In this document: positions 1-8,049 of the stretch, piece after piece
Numbering within the stretch: the stretch's first letter is position 1
Layout of the letters: every line of letters begins with the position of its first letter
Assembly: GCA_005800465.1 (NCBI GenBank)
Contig: SYFI01000120.1
Location: 1-10,050, forward strand
Direction: 5' to 3'
Source of the DNA: Actinomycetota bacterium
GTDB lineage: Bacteria; Actinomycetota; Thermoleophilia; Miltoncostaeales; Miltoncostaeaceae
DNA: 10,050 nucleotides
Program-made: the position numbers and the translations under genes
The notes under the pieces: generated by a model
Databases searched by the model: none
Told to the model about the DNA's origin: nothing
The model's input: only the letters and a program-made list of their open reading frames with translations

Positions 1-459
1 GGCAAGCTTCACGAGCAACACGCGGATATCGCTCGACATCGAGACCATGAGCTTGCGGTAGTTCTCCGCCTGCCGCTCCTCCTGGCTTTCAAAGTGGATT
101 CGCGTGAGCTTGGTCACCCCATCCACCAGCGCGGCCACCTCGGCACCGAACTGGCCCAGAACGTCCTCGTGCGTGGCGGCGGTGTCCTCCACCGTGTCGT
201 GCAGCAGGGCCGCCTGAATGGTCTCGCCGTCGAGGCCGAGCCCAGCACAGATGCGCGCCACCCCGAGTGGATGGGTGATGTACGGCGCACCCGACTCGCG
301 AAGCTGGTCGTGGTGGCGCTCATCGGCGTACCCGTATGCGCGCCGAATGGCATCGGCGTCGGCATCGGGGTGATTGGACAGCACCTCGCGTACCAGCTCC
401 TCGAGTTCCGAGGGGCCGGTCGCCGGCGTCAGTCCAAGGTCGGCGAGCGGTGTTCCCAC
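1..459 (-). CDS. rel: Bifunctional (p)ppGpp synthetase/hydrolase (RelA/SpoT family), N-terminal part, cut by the window edge
   Basis: This is the start of a Rel/SpoT enzyme that makes and degrades the stringent-response alarmone (p)ppGpp in the cytosol. Only 153 codons are in the window; the synthetase, TGS and ACT regions would lie beyond base 1. The visible part is the HD hydrolase domain. The family pattern RESGAPYITHP (residues 54-64) is followed by the metal-binding HDTVEDT (87-93), then LVDGVTKL (111-118) and the EERQAENYRKLM segment (127-138). The Mn-binding His63, His87 and Asp88 are present, so hydrolysis is probably active. No ATG is available near the expected start; GTG at 459-457 gives a normal N-terminus and lies 5 nt after the recJ stop, with only a weak ribosome site (GTAGG) overlapping that stop. 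The gene is therefore probably translated from the recJ transcript. Whether synthetase activity is retained cannot be seen here. The family call is secure; the exact start is less so. Confidence 0.93.
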   Translation of the reverse strand, partial: MGTPLADLGLTPATGPSELEELVREVLSNHPDADADAIRRAYGYADERHHDQLRESGAPYITHPLGVARICAGLGLDGETIQAALLHDTVEDTAATHEDVLGQFGAEVAALVDGVTKLTRIHFESQEERQAENYRKLMVSMSSDIRVLLVKLA

Positions 460-464
460 AGGGC

Positions 465-3134
465 CTACGATAACGCTTCGGCGGGGAACGGCGGACCCTT
501 CACGGAGCCGCCGACGAACTCGGGCAGCGCTCCGAAGATGTCGAGGGTCATCGCGCGTGCCGCGAGGTGCCGTGCCTGGTCGAGCACGGCAGCCGCATGC
601 ATACCCGTTGGGGTGGTCTCAAGGTCAGATCGTCTGACACCTTCGCATACCGCGATGCCCGCATCGTCAACCGTAATGAGCCCCGCCTCGCAGAGCGCAG
701 CAAGTGCAGTCGCGATTGCGCGTGGCGAGCGTGCGACTGCCCCAGTTCCCGCGAGCAGGTGGTCGAGGACGGAATCCCACGGCATGAGTGCACCGGCCGC
801 CTTCAGTGACGGCCAGAGCCCACGGGCGACATCACGCACCGAGAGATCGGCCTCGGCCACCCCGAGCGCATAACGGGCCTCATCCTCACCCCACGCCAAA
901 TGCACCGTGCGCCCCGCCCCCGCCATGCGGAGCGCCACGATGTCCGTGTCGAGCACCGGCGGATCAACCACCACGAGGTGCACGTCGTCCGGCAGTACCA
1001 AGTCGGCCAGCGCGCGGGGATCGAGGAGCGCGAGCAGCGGTCCGCCCCGTGCAAGGGCGAGGCGCGACGCCATTGCGTCGCGGTCGCAACGCTCACCGCC
1101 GATAATCGCCACCTCTATCCCGAGCCTCCCCGGAAACAGGACCTCCGACAGGGCTGCGCGTCGGCGTGGCACGTCGGCCACGACCGCAACGACACCCCCA
1201 TCAGCACCGGCGAGCGCGGCGATGAGCGGAAGCGCCCGCCCCTCACCCCGGCGGTCCACGACGTCCGCAGGCGGCGCAATGGTCGTCGAGGACATGGCAG
1301 CAGGAAATGGCGAATCCAGCAGGCGGCGTACTCCGGCCATGTGCACGCGGTCCGGACATGTGACATCACAGGCCGTGGCGCAGCCACCAGGAACGGGTGG
1401 GCCATCAGGTAGCCGCACGATGGCCTCGAGCGTCACCCGCGGCCCCACGGTGTCCTGCCAGCGCTCCACCTCAAGGCGCGCCACGGCGTCGTAGCGCGCA
1501 TCCTCGCCTGCGCTCTTCAGTTCCGGGCCTTGGTCTCCCATCTGAAAGCCAATCGCAGGTGCCATCACACCCCCGGCCGCCAGCCGGGCCTTGAGGTGCT
1601 TGCCACCGCCCACACGCGATATGCCTGTGATTGCGCAGCCGGGCACCACAATGCGCGGCTCGGGATTGCCGCGACCGAATGGGGCCAAAGCCTCAAGGGC
1701 CTCAGCTGTCGCCAGCGTGAGGTCAGGACCACCGGCGACAGCGTCCACGGATCGTGTGCGCGCCCGCGAGATCTCGCCTCTGCGCCCGGCCGCGGCCGAC
1801 TCGAGTGCCCCACGGAATACGGCGATGTCATCAGTGGCCAGCGATACGCCCACGGCGCCCGCGTGACCACCCCAGCGCGTGAGCAGGGCGTCGGCGTCGG
1901 ACACGATCGCATGCAGGTCCACCCCGGGAAGGCTGCGGCCAGACCCCTTGGCCTCGCCCCCGGAGGTGGCGAGCACGATTGCGGGTCGCCCAAACCGCTC
2001 TACCATGCGCGATGCCACGATCCCCACCACACCCTCGTGCCACCCCTCGCCCGCCACCAGCGTGATGGCGGCATCGGCCCGTTGACCGGTCTCGGCCACC
2101 ACGATGGCGATGGCCTCCGCCGTGACCTGTCGCTCCACGTCGCGTCGTGTGGTGTTAAGAGCCCAGAGCTCCTTAGCCAGAGAACGGGCCTCCCCCTCGT
2201 CAGTTGCGAGCAGCAGTTCGAGGGCACGCCCGGGGTCGCCCAGACGACCAGCGGCGTTGATTGCGGGCGCCAACGTGAACGACAGACCACGCGGTGTGAT
2301 GACGCGGTGGTTCGAGCCCGCCACCGCGCACAGCGCGTTGATACCGGGACGCTCGCCGCACCGTATGGCCGCAATCGCCCGGTGCACCAGTCGCCGGTTC
2401 CCCTCGATGAGCGGCACGGCGTCGGCGACGGTGGCAAGGCCCGCGAGGTCAATGCCCATATCCGCAGCCGAAGACAACAGGTCGCCGTCCAGGCGCCGGG
2501 CGATGGCACGCGTGACATCAAATACCACGCCCGCAGCGGCGGGAAGTGCGTCCATCCCCCGCCCGAGTGCGGGGTTGGCGATGATGCCCGGTGGGCGCGC
2601 GCCACCTGCCAGATGGTGGTCGAGGACGATTACATCCATCCCCAACTCATGGGCGCGGGTGAGGGCCTCCACACTCGACGTCCCGCAGTCGACCGTGGTG
2701 AACACCCGGGCGCCCTCATCGGCCAACCGCTCCACAGTGGCCTCCGACACCCCGTATCCATCAGTGAAGCGGCTAGGGAGAAAGGTGACGACGTCCGCCC
2801 CCCGGGCACGAAGCGCCCCGGCGAGAATCGCCGTCGAGCACACCCCATCGCAGTCGTAGTCCCCATGGATCGCGATGCGCTCGCCCTTTGCGATGGCGTC
2901 AACCAGGCGGTCGGCTGCTGCGGAGATGCCTTCGATGGCCTCAGGGTCACCGAGGTCACCATCGGTGGCGAGAAAGGCGTGGGCCGCCTCGACATCCGCG
3001 AGTCCGCGACGCACCATGATCCAGGCCATGGGCTCGGGGCACCCGAGTGCCAGTTGCAGCCGACGCACGTCGGCGTAGCGCACGCGGGTGGCGCGCCACG
3101 GGGGCTCGCTTGGGATATTTTTAGGGTCTGCCAT
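465..3134 (-). CDS. recJ: Single-stranded-DNA-specific exonuclease RecJ with a long C-terminal extension
   Basis: RecJ is the 5'-3' single-strand DNA exonuclease of recombination and mismatch or base-excision repair. The 889-residue product has the DHH phosphoesterase signature: HGDYDCDG (90-97), TTVDCG (146-151), LDHH (171-174) and TVADAVPL (235-242), which carry the metal-binding Asp and His residues. The DHHA1 part follows with GWHEGVVGIVASR (364-376), GSGRS (397-401) and GGHAGAVG (422-429), then an OB-fold-like region to about 580. A core RecJ normally ends near there. The remaining 300 residues look like a RecA/helicase-type fold without a visible Walker A motif (VHLVVVDPP near 718-726), then a winged-helix-like segment (SPRAIATALAALCEAGLITV). 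Bacillus RecJ also has a C-terminal extension. ATG at 3134 was chosen over a start at 3263 because the longer form would overlap the kinase gene by 85 nt and adds no RecJ-like sequence. It starts 44 nt after the kinase stop. Confidence 0.95.
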   Translation of the reverse strand: MADPKNIPSEPPWRATRVRYADVRRLQLALGCPEPMAWIMVRRGLADVEAAHAFLATDGDLGDPEAIEGISAAADRLVDAIAKGERIAIHGDYDCDGVCSTAILAGALRARGADVVTFLPSRFTDGYGVSEATVERLADEGARVFTTVDCGTSSVEALTRAHELGMDVIVLDHHLAGGARPPGIIANPALGRGMDALPAAAGVVFDVTRAIARRLDGDLLSSAADMGIDLAGLATVADAVPLIEGNRRLVHRAIAAIRCGERPGINALCAVAGSNHRVITPRGLSFTLAPAINAAGRLGDPGRALELLLATDEGEARSLAKELWALNTTRRDVERQVTAEAIAIVVAETGQRADAAITLVAGEGWHEGVVGIVASRMVERFGRPAIVLATSGGEAKGSGRSLPGVDLHAIVSDADALLTRWGGHAGAVGVSLATDDIAVFRGALESAAAGRRGEISRARTRSVDAVAGGPDLTLATAEALEALAPFGRGNPEPRIVVPGCAITGISRVGGGKHLKARLAAGGVMAPAIGFQMGDQGPELKSAGEDARYDAVARLEVERWQDTVGPRVTLEAIVRLPDGPPVPGGCATACDVTCPDRVHMAGVRRLLDSPFPAAMSSTTIAPPADVVDRRGEGRALPLIAALAGADGGVVAVVADVPRRRAALSEVLFPGRLGIEVAIIGGERCDRDAMASRLALARGGPLLALLDPRALADLVLPDDVHLVVVDPPVLDTDIVALRMAGAGRTVHLAWGEDEARYALGVAEADLSVRDVARGLWPSLKAAGALMPWDSVLDHLLAGTGAVARSPRAIATALAALCEAGLITVDDAGIAVCEGVRRSDLETTPTGMHAAAVLDQARHLAARAMTLDIFGALPEFVGGSVKGPPFPAEALS

Positions 3135-3178
3135 CAGCCCATCCGACCGTACCACCGCGGACGGATGCGGCCACGCAG

Positions 3179-4816
3179 CTACCAGGCGCCCGAGCGGATC
3201 ATCCCGATGACCAGCCATCCAAACAGTACGAGCCCGGCTACAAAACCCGGCACGCCGATCCACGCAAGCCCGAAGATGTGCGGGCCACTCTTTACGAAGG
3301 TGCCGATAAGGGCTGAGCCCACGATCACCGCGGCCGTCACCAACGCCACCGCAACCCGGTTGGCCGCGGCCAGTCCCTTATCGCTGGCCGCCCGGAGTTC
3401 CTCGAGGTTGATGGCGATACGCACTTCGCCATCCTTGAACTCGTCCAGTAGCTCCGATACCTGAAATGGATAGCCGAGGACTGCACTGGCGTACTTGCCC
3501 AGATCCCCACTCACCCGGGACGCGATGCGGTCGGGGCTGAACCTCTCGAGGTACAGCCGTCGCGCGTAGGGCCGGGCGGTCTCAAACACGTTGAACTCGG
3601 GTGAGATCTCCAGGGCCACACCGGCCAGCGTGGCGAGCGCTTTGTCGAGCAGGATCCAGCGCGCCGGGAGCGTGATCTCAAGTTCGTAGATGAGGCCGAA
3701 GATGTCGTGCAGCATTCCGCGCACGTCGATCTCGTCCATCGAGGCGCCGACGTACTGCGCCATGACGAGAGTGAGACGCTCCGAGAACTCTGCCTCGACC
3801 TCACGCGGGTAATTGATTCCCAGCAACTTCAAGTCGCGCGGAATACGTTCCATGTTCTGTTCGAGGATGTCGCCAAAGAGACGCACGGCGGACTCACGGT
3901 CGCCCCTCGACAGCATCCCCACCATGCCGAAATCGATCAACCCGATGTGGTCGGGGCCGATCACCATGATGTTGGCGGGGTGCGGATCGGCATGGAACAA
4001 GCCGTCCGCGAAGACCATCTGCATCCAGCTCTCGGCGATCCGTGCAGCCAGAAGGCGCCGTTCGTCGGTGGTCATCGTCTCGAGATCCACATGGGCCAGC
4101 GGACGCCCTGCGACCCGGTCCATGGTGAGCACCCGCTCACTCGTGCGGAGCCAGTGCACCTTTGGAACGTCGACGTGCTTATTCGCGGCGAAGTGGCCAC
4201 GAACGGCCTGGCAACTGCGGGCCTCGTTGCGGTAGTCAAGCTCGTGACGAACCGTGCGCGCGAACTCATCTACCAAGCTGGTGAGGTCGATGAACGACAG
4301 ACGCTTCACGCGATCCTTGGCCAGGGCCGCAAGCTTGTAGAGCAGGTCGATGTCGGCTGCCAGCGTGGCGGCGGCCCCGGGGCGTTGCACCTTCACCACC
4401 ACCTCGTGGCCGCCCGGGAGGCCCGCCACGTGCACCTGCCCCACCGATGCCGAACCGATGGGCTCCTCGTCAAACCACTCAAATGCCTGCTCGAGGGTGA
4501 GGCCGAGGTCGTCTTCCACCACCCCGCGGATCGCCTCGAATGGCTCAGGCCGGGCGCTGTCCTGCAGGCGGCGCAACTCGTCGATGATGTCCTGCGGCAC
4601 AAGGTCCGGGCGCGTGGACAGCAGCTGCCCGAACTTGACGAATGTCGGCCCGAGCTCCTCAAACATTTCCCGCAGTCGAACGGCGCGGGTGGAGCGGTCA
4701 TCCGACGCAGCACCTGAGCCGCCGCGGCGGAATACATATCCGAAGCCGTGCTTGCTGGCGATCTGCGCGATATCGCGCAGCCGCGAGATGGTGCCGCGCT
4801 TGTAATCCCTGCTCAT
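3179..4816 (-). CDS. ABC1/UbiB/AarF-family atypical protein kinase-like membrane protein
   Basis: This 545-residue protein belongs to the ABC1 (UbiB/Coq8/AarF) family, whose members bind ATP and support isoprenoid-quinone metabolism in organisms studied so far. The hallmarks are all visible: the N-terminal KxGQ motif (KFGQ, 61-64), the Ala/Ser-rich nucleotide loop GSASVGQVH (121-129), the catalytic-type Lys in VVVKVQRP (K142), DPHPAN (277-282) in place of a normal catalytic loop, and DFG (295-297). The C-terminus has two hydrophobic segments (about 487-507 and 516-541), so it is probably anchored in the membrane with the kinase domain in the cytosol. ATG at 4816 gives a typical family N-terminus (basic, then SRLRDIAQIASKHGFGYVF), but no Shine-Dalgarno sequence precedes it. 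It lies 39 nt after the phasin-like gene, probably in the same operon. The substrate is unknown. No ubiquinone or menaquinone genes are nearby, so the symbol ubiB is not assigned. Confidence 0.92.
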   Translation of the reverse strand: MSRDYKRGTISRLRDIAQIASKHGFGYVFRRGGSGAASDDRSTRAVRLREMFEELGPTFVKFGQLLSTRPDLVPQDIIDELRRLQDSARPEPFEAIRGVVEDDLGLTLEQAFEWFDEEPIGSASVGQVHVAGLPGGHEVVVKVQRPGAAATLAADIDLLYKLAALAKDRVKRLSFIDLTSLVDEFARTVRHELDYRNEARSCQAVRGHFAANKHVDVPKVHWLRTSERVLTMDRVAGRPLAHVDLETMTTDERRLLAARIAESWMQMVFADGLFHADPHPANIMVIGPDHIGLIDFGMVGMLSRGDRESAVRLFGDILEQNMERIPRDLKLLGINYPREVEAEFSERLTLVMAQYVGASMDEIDVRGMLHDIFGLIYELEITLPARWILLDKALATLAGVALEISPEFNVFETARPYARRLYLERFSPDRIASRVSGDLGKYASAVLGYPFQVSELLDEFKDGEVRIAINLEELRAASDKGLAAANRVAVALVTAAVIVGSALIGTFVKSGPHIFGLAWIGVPGFVAGLVLFGWLVIGMIRSGAW

Positions 4817-4822
4817 GACGTC

Positions 4823-4828
4823 ACGGTA
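4823..4828 (-). promoter_or_regulatory. Possible -10 box immediately ahead of the ABC1 kinase gene
   Basis: On the minus strand TACCGT, which fits the actinobacterial TAnnnT pattern, ends 6 nt before the kinase ATG. Transcription from it would begin at or next to the start codon. That would be a leaderless message and would fit the lack of a Shine-Dalgarno sequence. No convincing -35 hexamer is seen at 16-18 nt spacing, and the gene may simply be read from the upstream operon. Confidence 0.2.
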
Positions 4829-4855
4829 CCAGTGGTCCCGCCGCCAACCGCGGTG

Positions 4856-5206
4856 CTACTCGACGCCGGGAGTGCTGCTGCCCGACTCCTCGAGAAGCCG
4901 GATGCGGTGCTCAAGGTCACTGATTCGGTGATCCACCTCGGCCAGGTCATCGCGCTGGGCGATGCCGAATTCGCGCAACACGCCCTGCACCCCACCCTCG
5001 ATCTTGCCGACAAGGCCCGATGCGCCGCCGCTGGCATCGCGTACGCGCTCCATCAGGCGGTCCACCGTAATGCGTCCCTCGTCCTCACCCAACTGACCAC
5101 GCCGCACCAGGTCAGACACGATGGTCTCGGCACGCTCGCGCGTGAGCGCCGCGGCACCGACTGCAACGAATATTGCCTGCTCAACTGCTTCGCGCACACC
5201 GATCAT
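4856..5206 (-). CDS. Small phasin-like coiled-coil protein
   Basis: This 116-residue protein resembles the phasin-like family (polyhydroxyalkanoate granule-associated/regulator type). It has a short hydrophobic, Ala-rich N-terminal helix (about 8-21), a charged helical middle (RITVDRLMERVRD, 45-57), a glycine-rich hinge (60-73) and a C-terminal heptad-like coiled coil (RDDLAEVDHRISDLEHRIRLLEE, about 85-107). The start is well supported: AGGAGG lies 5 nt upstream, and the ATG overlaps the secDF stop as ATGA, a classic translational-coupling layout. The kinase gene follows 39 nt later, suggesting a working partnership with the membrane kinase rather than with storage granules, since no PHA synthesis gene is present here. 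The function is inferred only from shape and context. The catalytic role, if any, is unknown; a structural or adaptor role is most likely. Confidence 0.82.
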   Translation of the reverse strand: MIGVREAVEQAIFVAVGAAALTRERAETIVSDLVRRGQLGEDEGRITVDRLMERVRDASGGASGLVGKIEGGVQGVLREFGIAQRDDLAEVDHRISDLEHRIRLLEESGSSTPGVE

Positions 5207-8010
5207 GGTTTCCTCCTGCGACGGACCTGGCCATGGCGACGCTCCCGCTCGGGCGGTGGCGTCGGGGCGGGACGGGACGTACCCGGCTCGCCGCCGTCTC
5301 CCGCGGGTGCGGTCGGCGGCACCTCTGATGATGGCGCATCCCCGACCGGCGCGTCGGGCGCGTCGGGCTCGTCGGGCGCGTCGGGCGCGTCGTCATTCGG
5401 GTCTTCCTCGGACGACTCCTGTATCAGCGATGGCGTGGCGTTGTCAGCCATCAGCGCGGCCTCTGCCCGCTCAAGGGCAACCATGTCCACGCCATCCTGC
5501 GCGTATCTGGTCTCTCGCGATGTGCGCTTGTGCGCCTTTGCGGCACGCTTTCGTCCTTCTGGCTGGCGCTCTTTCCAGATGGCTGCAAGAGGTGCCGCAA
5601 TGAGCAGGGACGAGATTCCGCCTGCAAGCAGGCCGACGAGCAGTGCGAACGCGAAGTCCTGCAGCGTGTTTCCACCGAAAATGAACAGCAGCAGTACCGG
5701 CACGATGGCCGTGAGACCCGTGATCACAGAACGCGTCAGGGTCTCGTGCACAGACCGGTTGACCACGTCCTTGTAGCGGGCGTTCCGCATGAGCGGACCG
5801 TTTTCGCGGATGCGGTCGAAGACCACGACCACGTCGTAGAGCGAGTAGCCGAGACTGGTCAGCAGCGCGGCCACCGTCGCACTCGTCACCTCCCTGCCGG
5901 TGAGCGAGTAGATGGCAAGCGACAGCCACACGTCATGCACCACCGAGAGCAACGCTGGGAGCGCCAGGCGGTACTCAAATCGGATCGTCAGGTACACGAT
6001 GATGAGCAGGAATGAGAGCGCAATGGCCCAGGCCGCCCGCTTCACCACCTCTCGCCCAAAGGTGGGACCGACCGTCTCCACCGCGTAGGCGCGCTCGTCA
6101 ATACCCCCGAGTTTCTGGTCGAGGTCGCGCTTCAGCTGATTGAGCTGCGCGGGCTGCAGCGTGGGGGTCTGGATCTGGAACCCCGTACGGCCGGTCGCTG
6201 TATCGGTGGTCACCTGCACCTTGGCGCTCGGATACCCATCGGCGGCAACAACTGATCGCACCTGACCCTCAGTGGGCGTGCCCTTGACGAAGGCCACTTC
6301 AATGCGCGTGCCGCTATTGAAGTCGAGGCCCAAGTTGAGCCCCTTGATACCGATGAACACGGCGCCGAGTGCAATCGGGATGAACGAAATGGCAAGCCAC
6401 GTCCGCCATTTGCCCACGAAGTCAAACTTCCACTTCGGCTCGCGGGTGGTCAGACCCATGACCTTTTCATTCTGGAATGTCTTGGTACCGGCCAGCATCT
6501 CGATGACGACGCGGGTCACCAGCACGGCAGTAAACAGCGACAGCAGCACGCCGATCATCAGGACGAACGCAAATCCCTTCGGCCCGGCGGTGCCGAACAG
6601 GAAGAGAATTGCCGCCGTCAGGAACGTGACGACGTTCGCGTCGATGATCGCGCTGACGCCCTTCGTGTAGCCGGTGAGGATCGCCGATTTGGCGGTCCGC
6701 CCGGCGCGGGCTTCCTCGCGTATTCGTTCGAATATGACCACGTTGGCGTCAGACGCCACGCCGATGGTGAGAATGGCGCCCGCGATGCCGGGCAGAGTCA
6801 ACGTGATTGGCACGAGTTCGGCCACTGCGAGGTAGAACAGTGCGTAGATGACGAGCGCGGCGGCAGCGATGACGCCGAGCAGCCGGTAATACACGATGAG
6901 AAAGATCATCACCACGATGAGGCCGGCCAGACCGGCGATGAGCCCGTTGCTCAGCGATTCGGCGCCCAGAGTGGCCGAGACCTGCTTCTGGCTGATGACA
7001 TCCAGACGAATGGGGATCGCACCCGAGTTCAGCTGGTCAGACAGCGTGCGTGCGGTCTCGCTGGTGAAGTTGCCGGAGATCTGCGCGCCGCCGCTGCCGC
7101 TGATGCCGTTGGGGTATTGGCGATAGTCGATCGTGGGGGTTGAGATAATCGTGCCGTCAAGCACGATGGCGAAACTCTGCAACTCCTTACGAAGCGATCC
7201 GCGCTGCGCGAGGTCACGCGTGACGTCCTGGAACTTCTGGGCCCCGGCATCGGTGAACGCCATCGTGACGATGGGCTCCTGACTGCCCCCGCCACCGCTG
7301 TTGTCAAAGCTCTGCGACGCAGATGTGATGTCGCTCCCGCTGAGCCCCGGCTTGTCCTGCATCAGCACGTACACCGTGCGTGACGGACTATCAACCTTGG
7401 AGGGGTCCAGCTTCTGCTGGTCGGAGTAGATCACCAGACCCGCGGGCACCTTCTCCATCTCGCTCTTCGGGGGCACCTTGCCGCCGTAGGGCTGCAGCAG
7501 GCCCACCCGCTCCACGTCAGGCCCCGCCACCAGCGTGTGGGTCGCGTTCGTCTTGAACAGGTAATACGACGCAGAACCCTCGATCGGGGGTCTGGGCGTG
7601 GTGGTCTGCGCCTTTTGCACCATCTTCCACAGGCTCGGGTCGCTGGCCACGAAGTTGGCTTCGTAGTCGGTGAACACCAACTGCGCCGGCTTGATGAGGT
7701 CTTCCACCACCTGATCCGGATTCTTTGCGCCCGGCAACGAGACCACGATCTGGTCGCTGCCCTGCGTCTGGATCTCGGGCTCCGACACACCAAACGAGTC
7801 CACTCGGTTACGAATGACCTCAACCGAGCGCGCGATGGCCTCGGGCGTCACCTGGGAATCGCGCGTGGGTTTGCCCTGCAGCACCACCTCGACGCCGCCC
7901 TGCAGGTCGAGGCCCAGTACCACGGGTTTTACGGCCACGACCACCGCAGATGCCGCGATCAGTCCGATGACGACAGCGAGAAAGAGGACGGAACGACGAC
8001 GCAAGTTCAT
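5203..8010 (-). CDS. secDF: Fused SecDF protein-export membrane protein
   Basis: SecDF uses the proton gradient to help pull exported proteins out of the SecYEG channel. This 935-residue protein carries both halves in one frame. The SecD half (about 1-515) has a first membrane helix (7-28), the LGLDLQGG motif (33-39), a large outside domain and GVASDANVVIFERIREE (417-433). The SecF half (about 526-814) has LGLDFNSGT (561-569) and GYSLYDVVVVFDRIREN (721-737). Asp421, Asp726 and Arg760 match the proton-path residues D340, D637 and R671 of Thermus SecDF; the 34-residue spacing of the last two is identical. About twelve membrane segments are visible. After the last helix a 120-residue cytosolic tail follows: basic (813-838), then acidic and proline-rich with DAP repeats, then a very basic end. 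ATG at 8010 puts a basic stretch before the first helix; no strong ribosome site is seen. The gene starts 39 nt after yajC and its stop overlaps the next start. Confidence 0.96.
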   Translation of the reverse strand: MNLRRRSVLFLAVVIGLIAASAVVVAVKPVVLGLDLQGGVEVVLQGKPTRDSQVTPEAIARSVEVIRNRVDSFGVSEPEIQTQGSDQIVVSLPGAKNPDQVVEDLIKPAQLVFTDYEANFVASDPSLWKMVQKAQTTTPRPPIEGSASYYLFKTNATHTLVAGPDVERVGLLQPYGGKVPPKSEMEKVPAGLVIYSDQQKLDPSKVDSPSRTVYVLMQDKPGLSGSDITSASQSFDNSGGGGSQEPIVTMAFTDAGAQKFQDVTRDLAQRGSLRKELQSFAIVLDGTIISTPTIDYRQYPNGISGSGGAQISGNFTSETARTLSDQLNSGAIPIRLDVISQKQVSATLGAESLSNGLIAGLAGLIVVMIFLIVYYRLLGVIAAAALVIYALFYLAVAELVPITLTLPGIAGAILTIGVASDANVVIFERIREEARAGRTAKSAILTGYTKGVSAIIDANVVTFLTAAILFLFGTAGPKGFAFVLMIGVLLSLFTAVLVTRVVIEMLAGTKTFQNEKVMGLTTREPKWKFDFVGKWRTWLAISFIPIALGAVFIGIKGLNLGLDFNSGTRIEVAFVKGTPTEGQVRSVVAADGYPSAKVQVTTDTATGRTGFQIQTPTLQPAQLNQLKRDLDQKLGGIDERAYAVETVGPTFGREVVKRAAWAIALSFLLIIVYLTIRFEYRLALPALLSVVHDVWLSLAIYSLTGREVTSATVAALLTSLGYSLYDVVVVFDRIRENGPLMRNARYKDVVNRSVHETLTRSVITGLTAIVPVLLLFIFGGNTLQDFAFALLVGLLAGGISSLLIAAPLAAIWKERQPEGRKRAAKAHKRTSRETRYAQDGVDMVALERAEAALMADNATPSLIQESSEEDPNDDAPDAPDEPDAPDAPVGDAPSSEVPPTAPAGDGGEPGTSRPAPTPPPERERRHGQVRRRRKP
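5212..5217 (-). promoter_or_regulatory. Strong Shine-Dalgarno site inside the end of secDF, serving the phasin-like gene
   Basis: AGGAGG on the minus strand lies 5 nt before the phasin-like ATG and is also read as the Arg-Arg codons of the last secDF residues. It is the clearest ribosome binding site in the window and decides this start. With the ATGA stop/start overlap it suggests coupled or independently boosted translation of the small protein. Confidence 0.75.
5351..5395. repeat. 9-bp tandem repeat inside the secDF tail
   Basis: Five consecutive 9-bp units based on GCGTCGGGC: units 1, 2 and 4 are exact, unit 3 differs at its first base, and unit 5 has diverged in its last three. On the minus strand the array encodes the DAPDAPDEPDAPDAP stretch of the SecDF cytosolic tail, so copy-number changes would keep the frame and add or remove three residues each. 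Confidence 0.85.
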
Positions 8011-8049
8011 CGGCGCACGCCCGGAAACACGATGGAGATGGTGGCTGCC

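Noticed and set aside
3135..3263. An N-terminal extension of RecJ to 3263
   Set aside because: It would overlap the kinase gene by 85 nt and shows no RecJ similarity; the ATG at 3134 gives the normal N-terminus.
1530..3464. A 644-codon open frame on the plus strand opposite recJ
   Set aside because: It mirrors recJ in a GC-rich codon pattern, has low-complexity Arg/Gly/His-rich content with no recognisable domain, and recJ on the other strand is unmistakable.
4816..4823. TGACGTCA palindrome over the kinase start as an operator
   Set aside because: An 8-bp palindrome is expected by chance at this scale and no second copy is seen in a regulatory position.
5351..5395. The 9-bp repeats as a CRISPR array or replication iteron
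   Set aside because: There are no spacers, the units are directly joined, in frame and inside the secDF coding sequence.
3707..5776. Plus-strand open frames at 3707-4717 and 4748-5776 opposite the kinase, phasin-like and secDF genes
   Set aside because: Both are antisense to well-supported genes, contain no family motifs, and follow from third-position GC bias.
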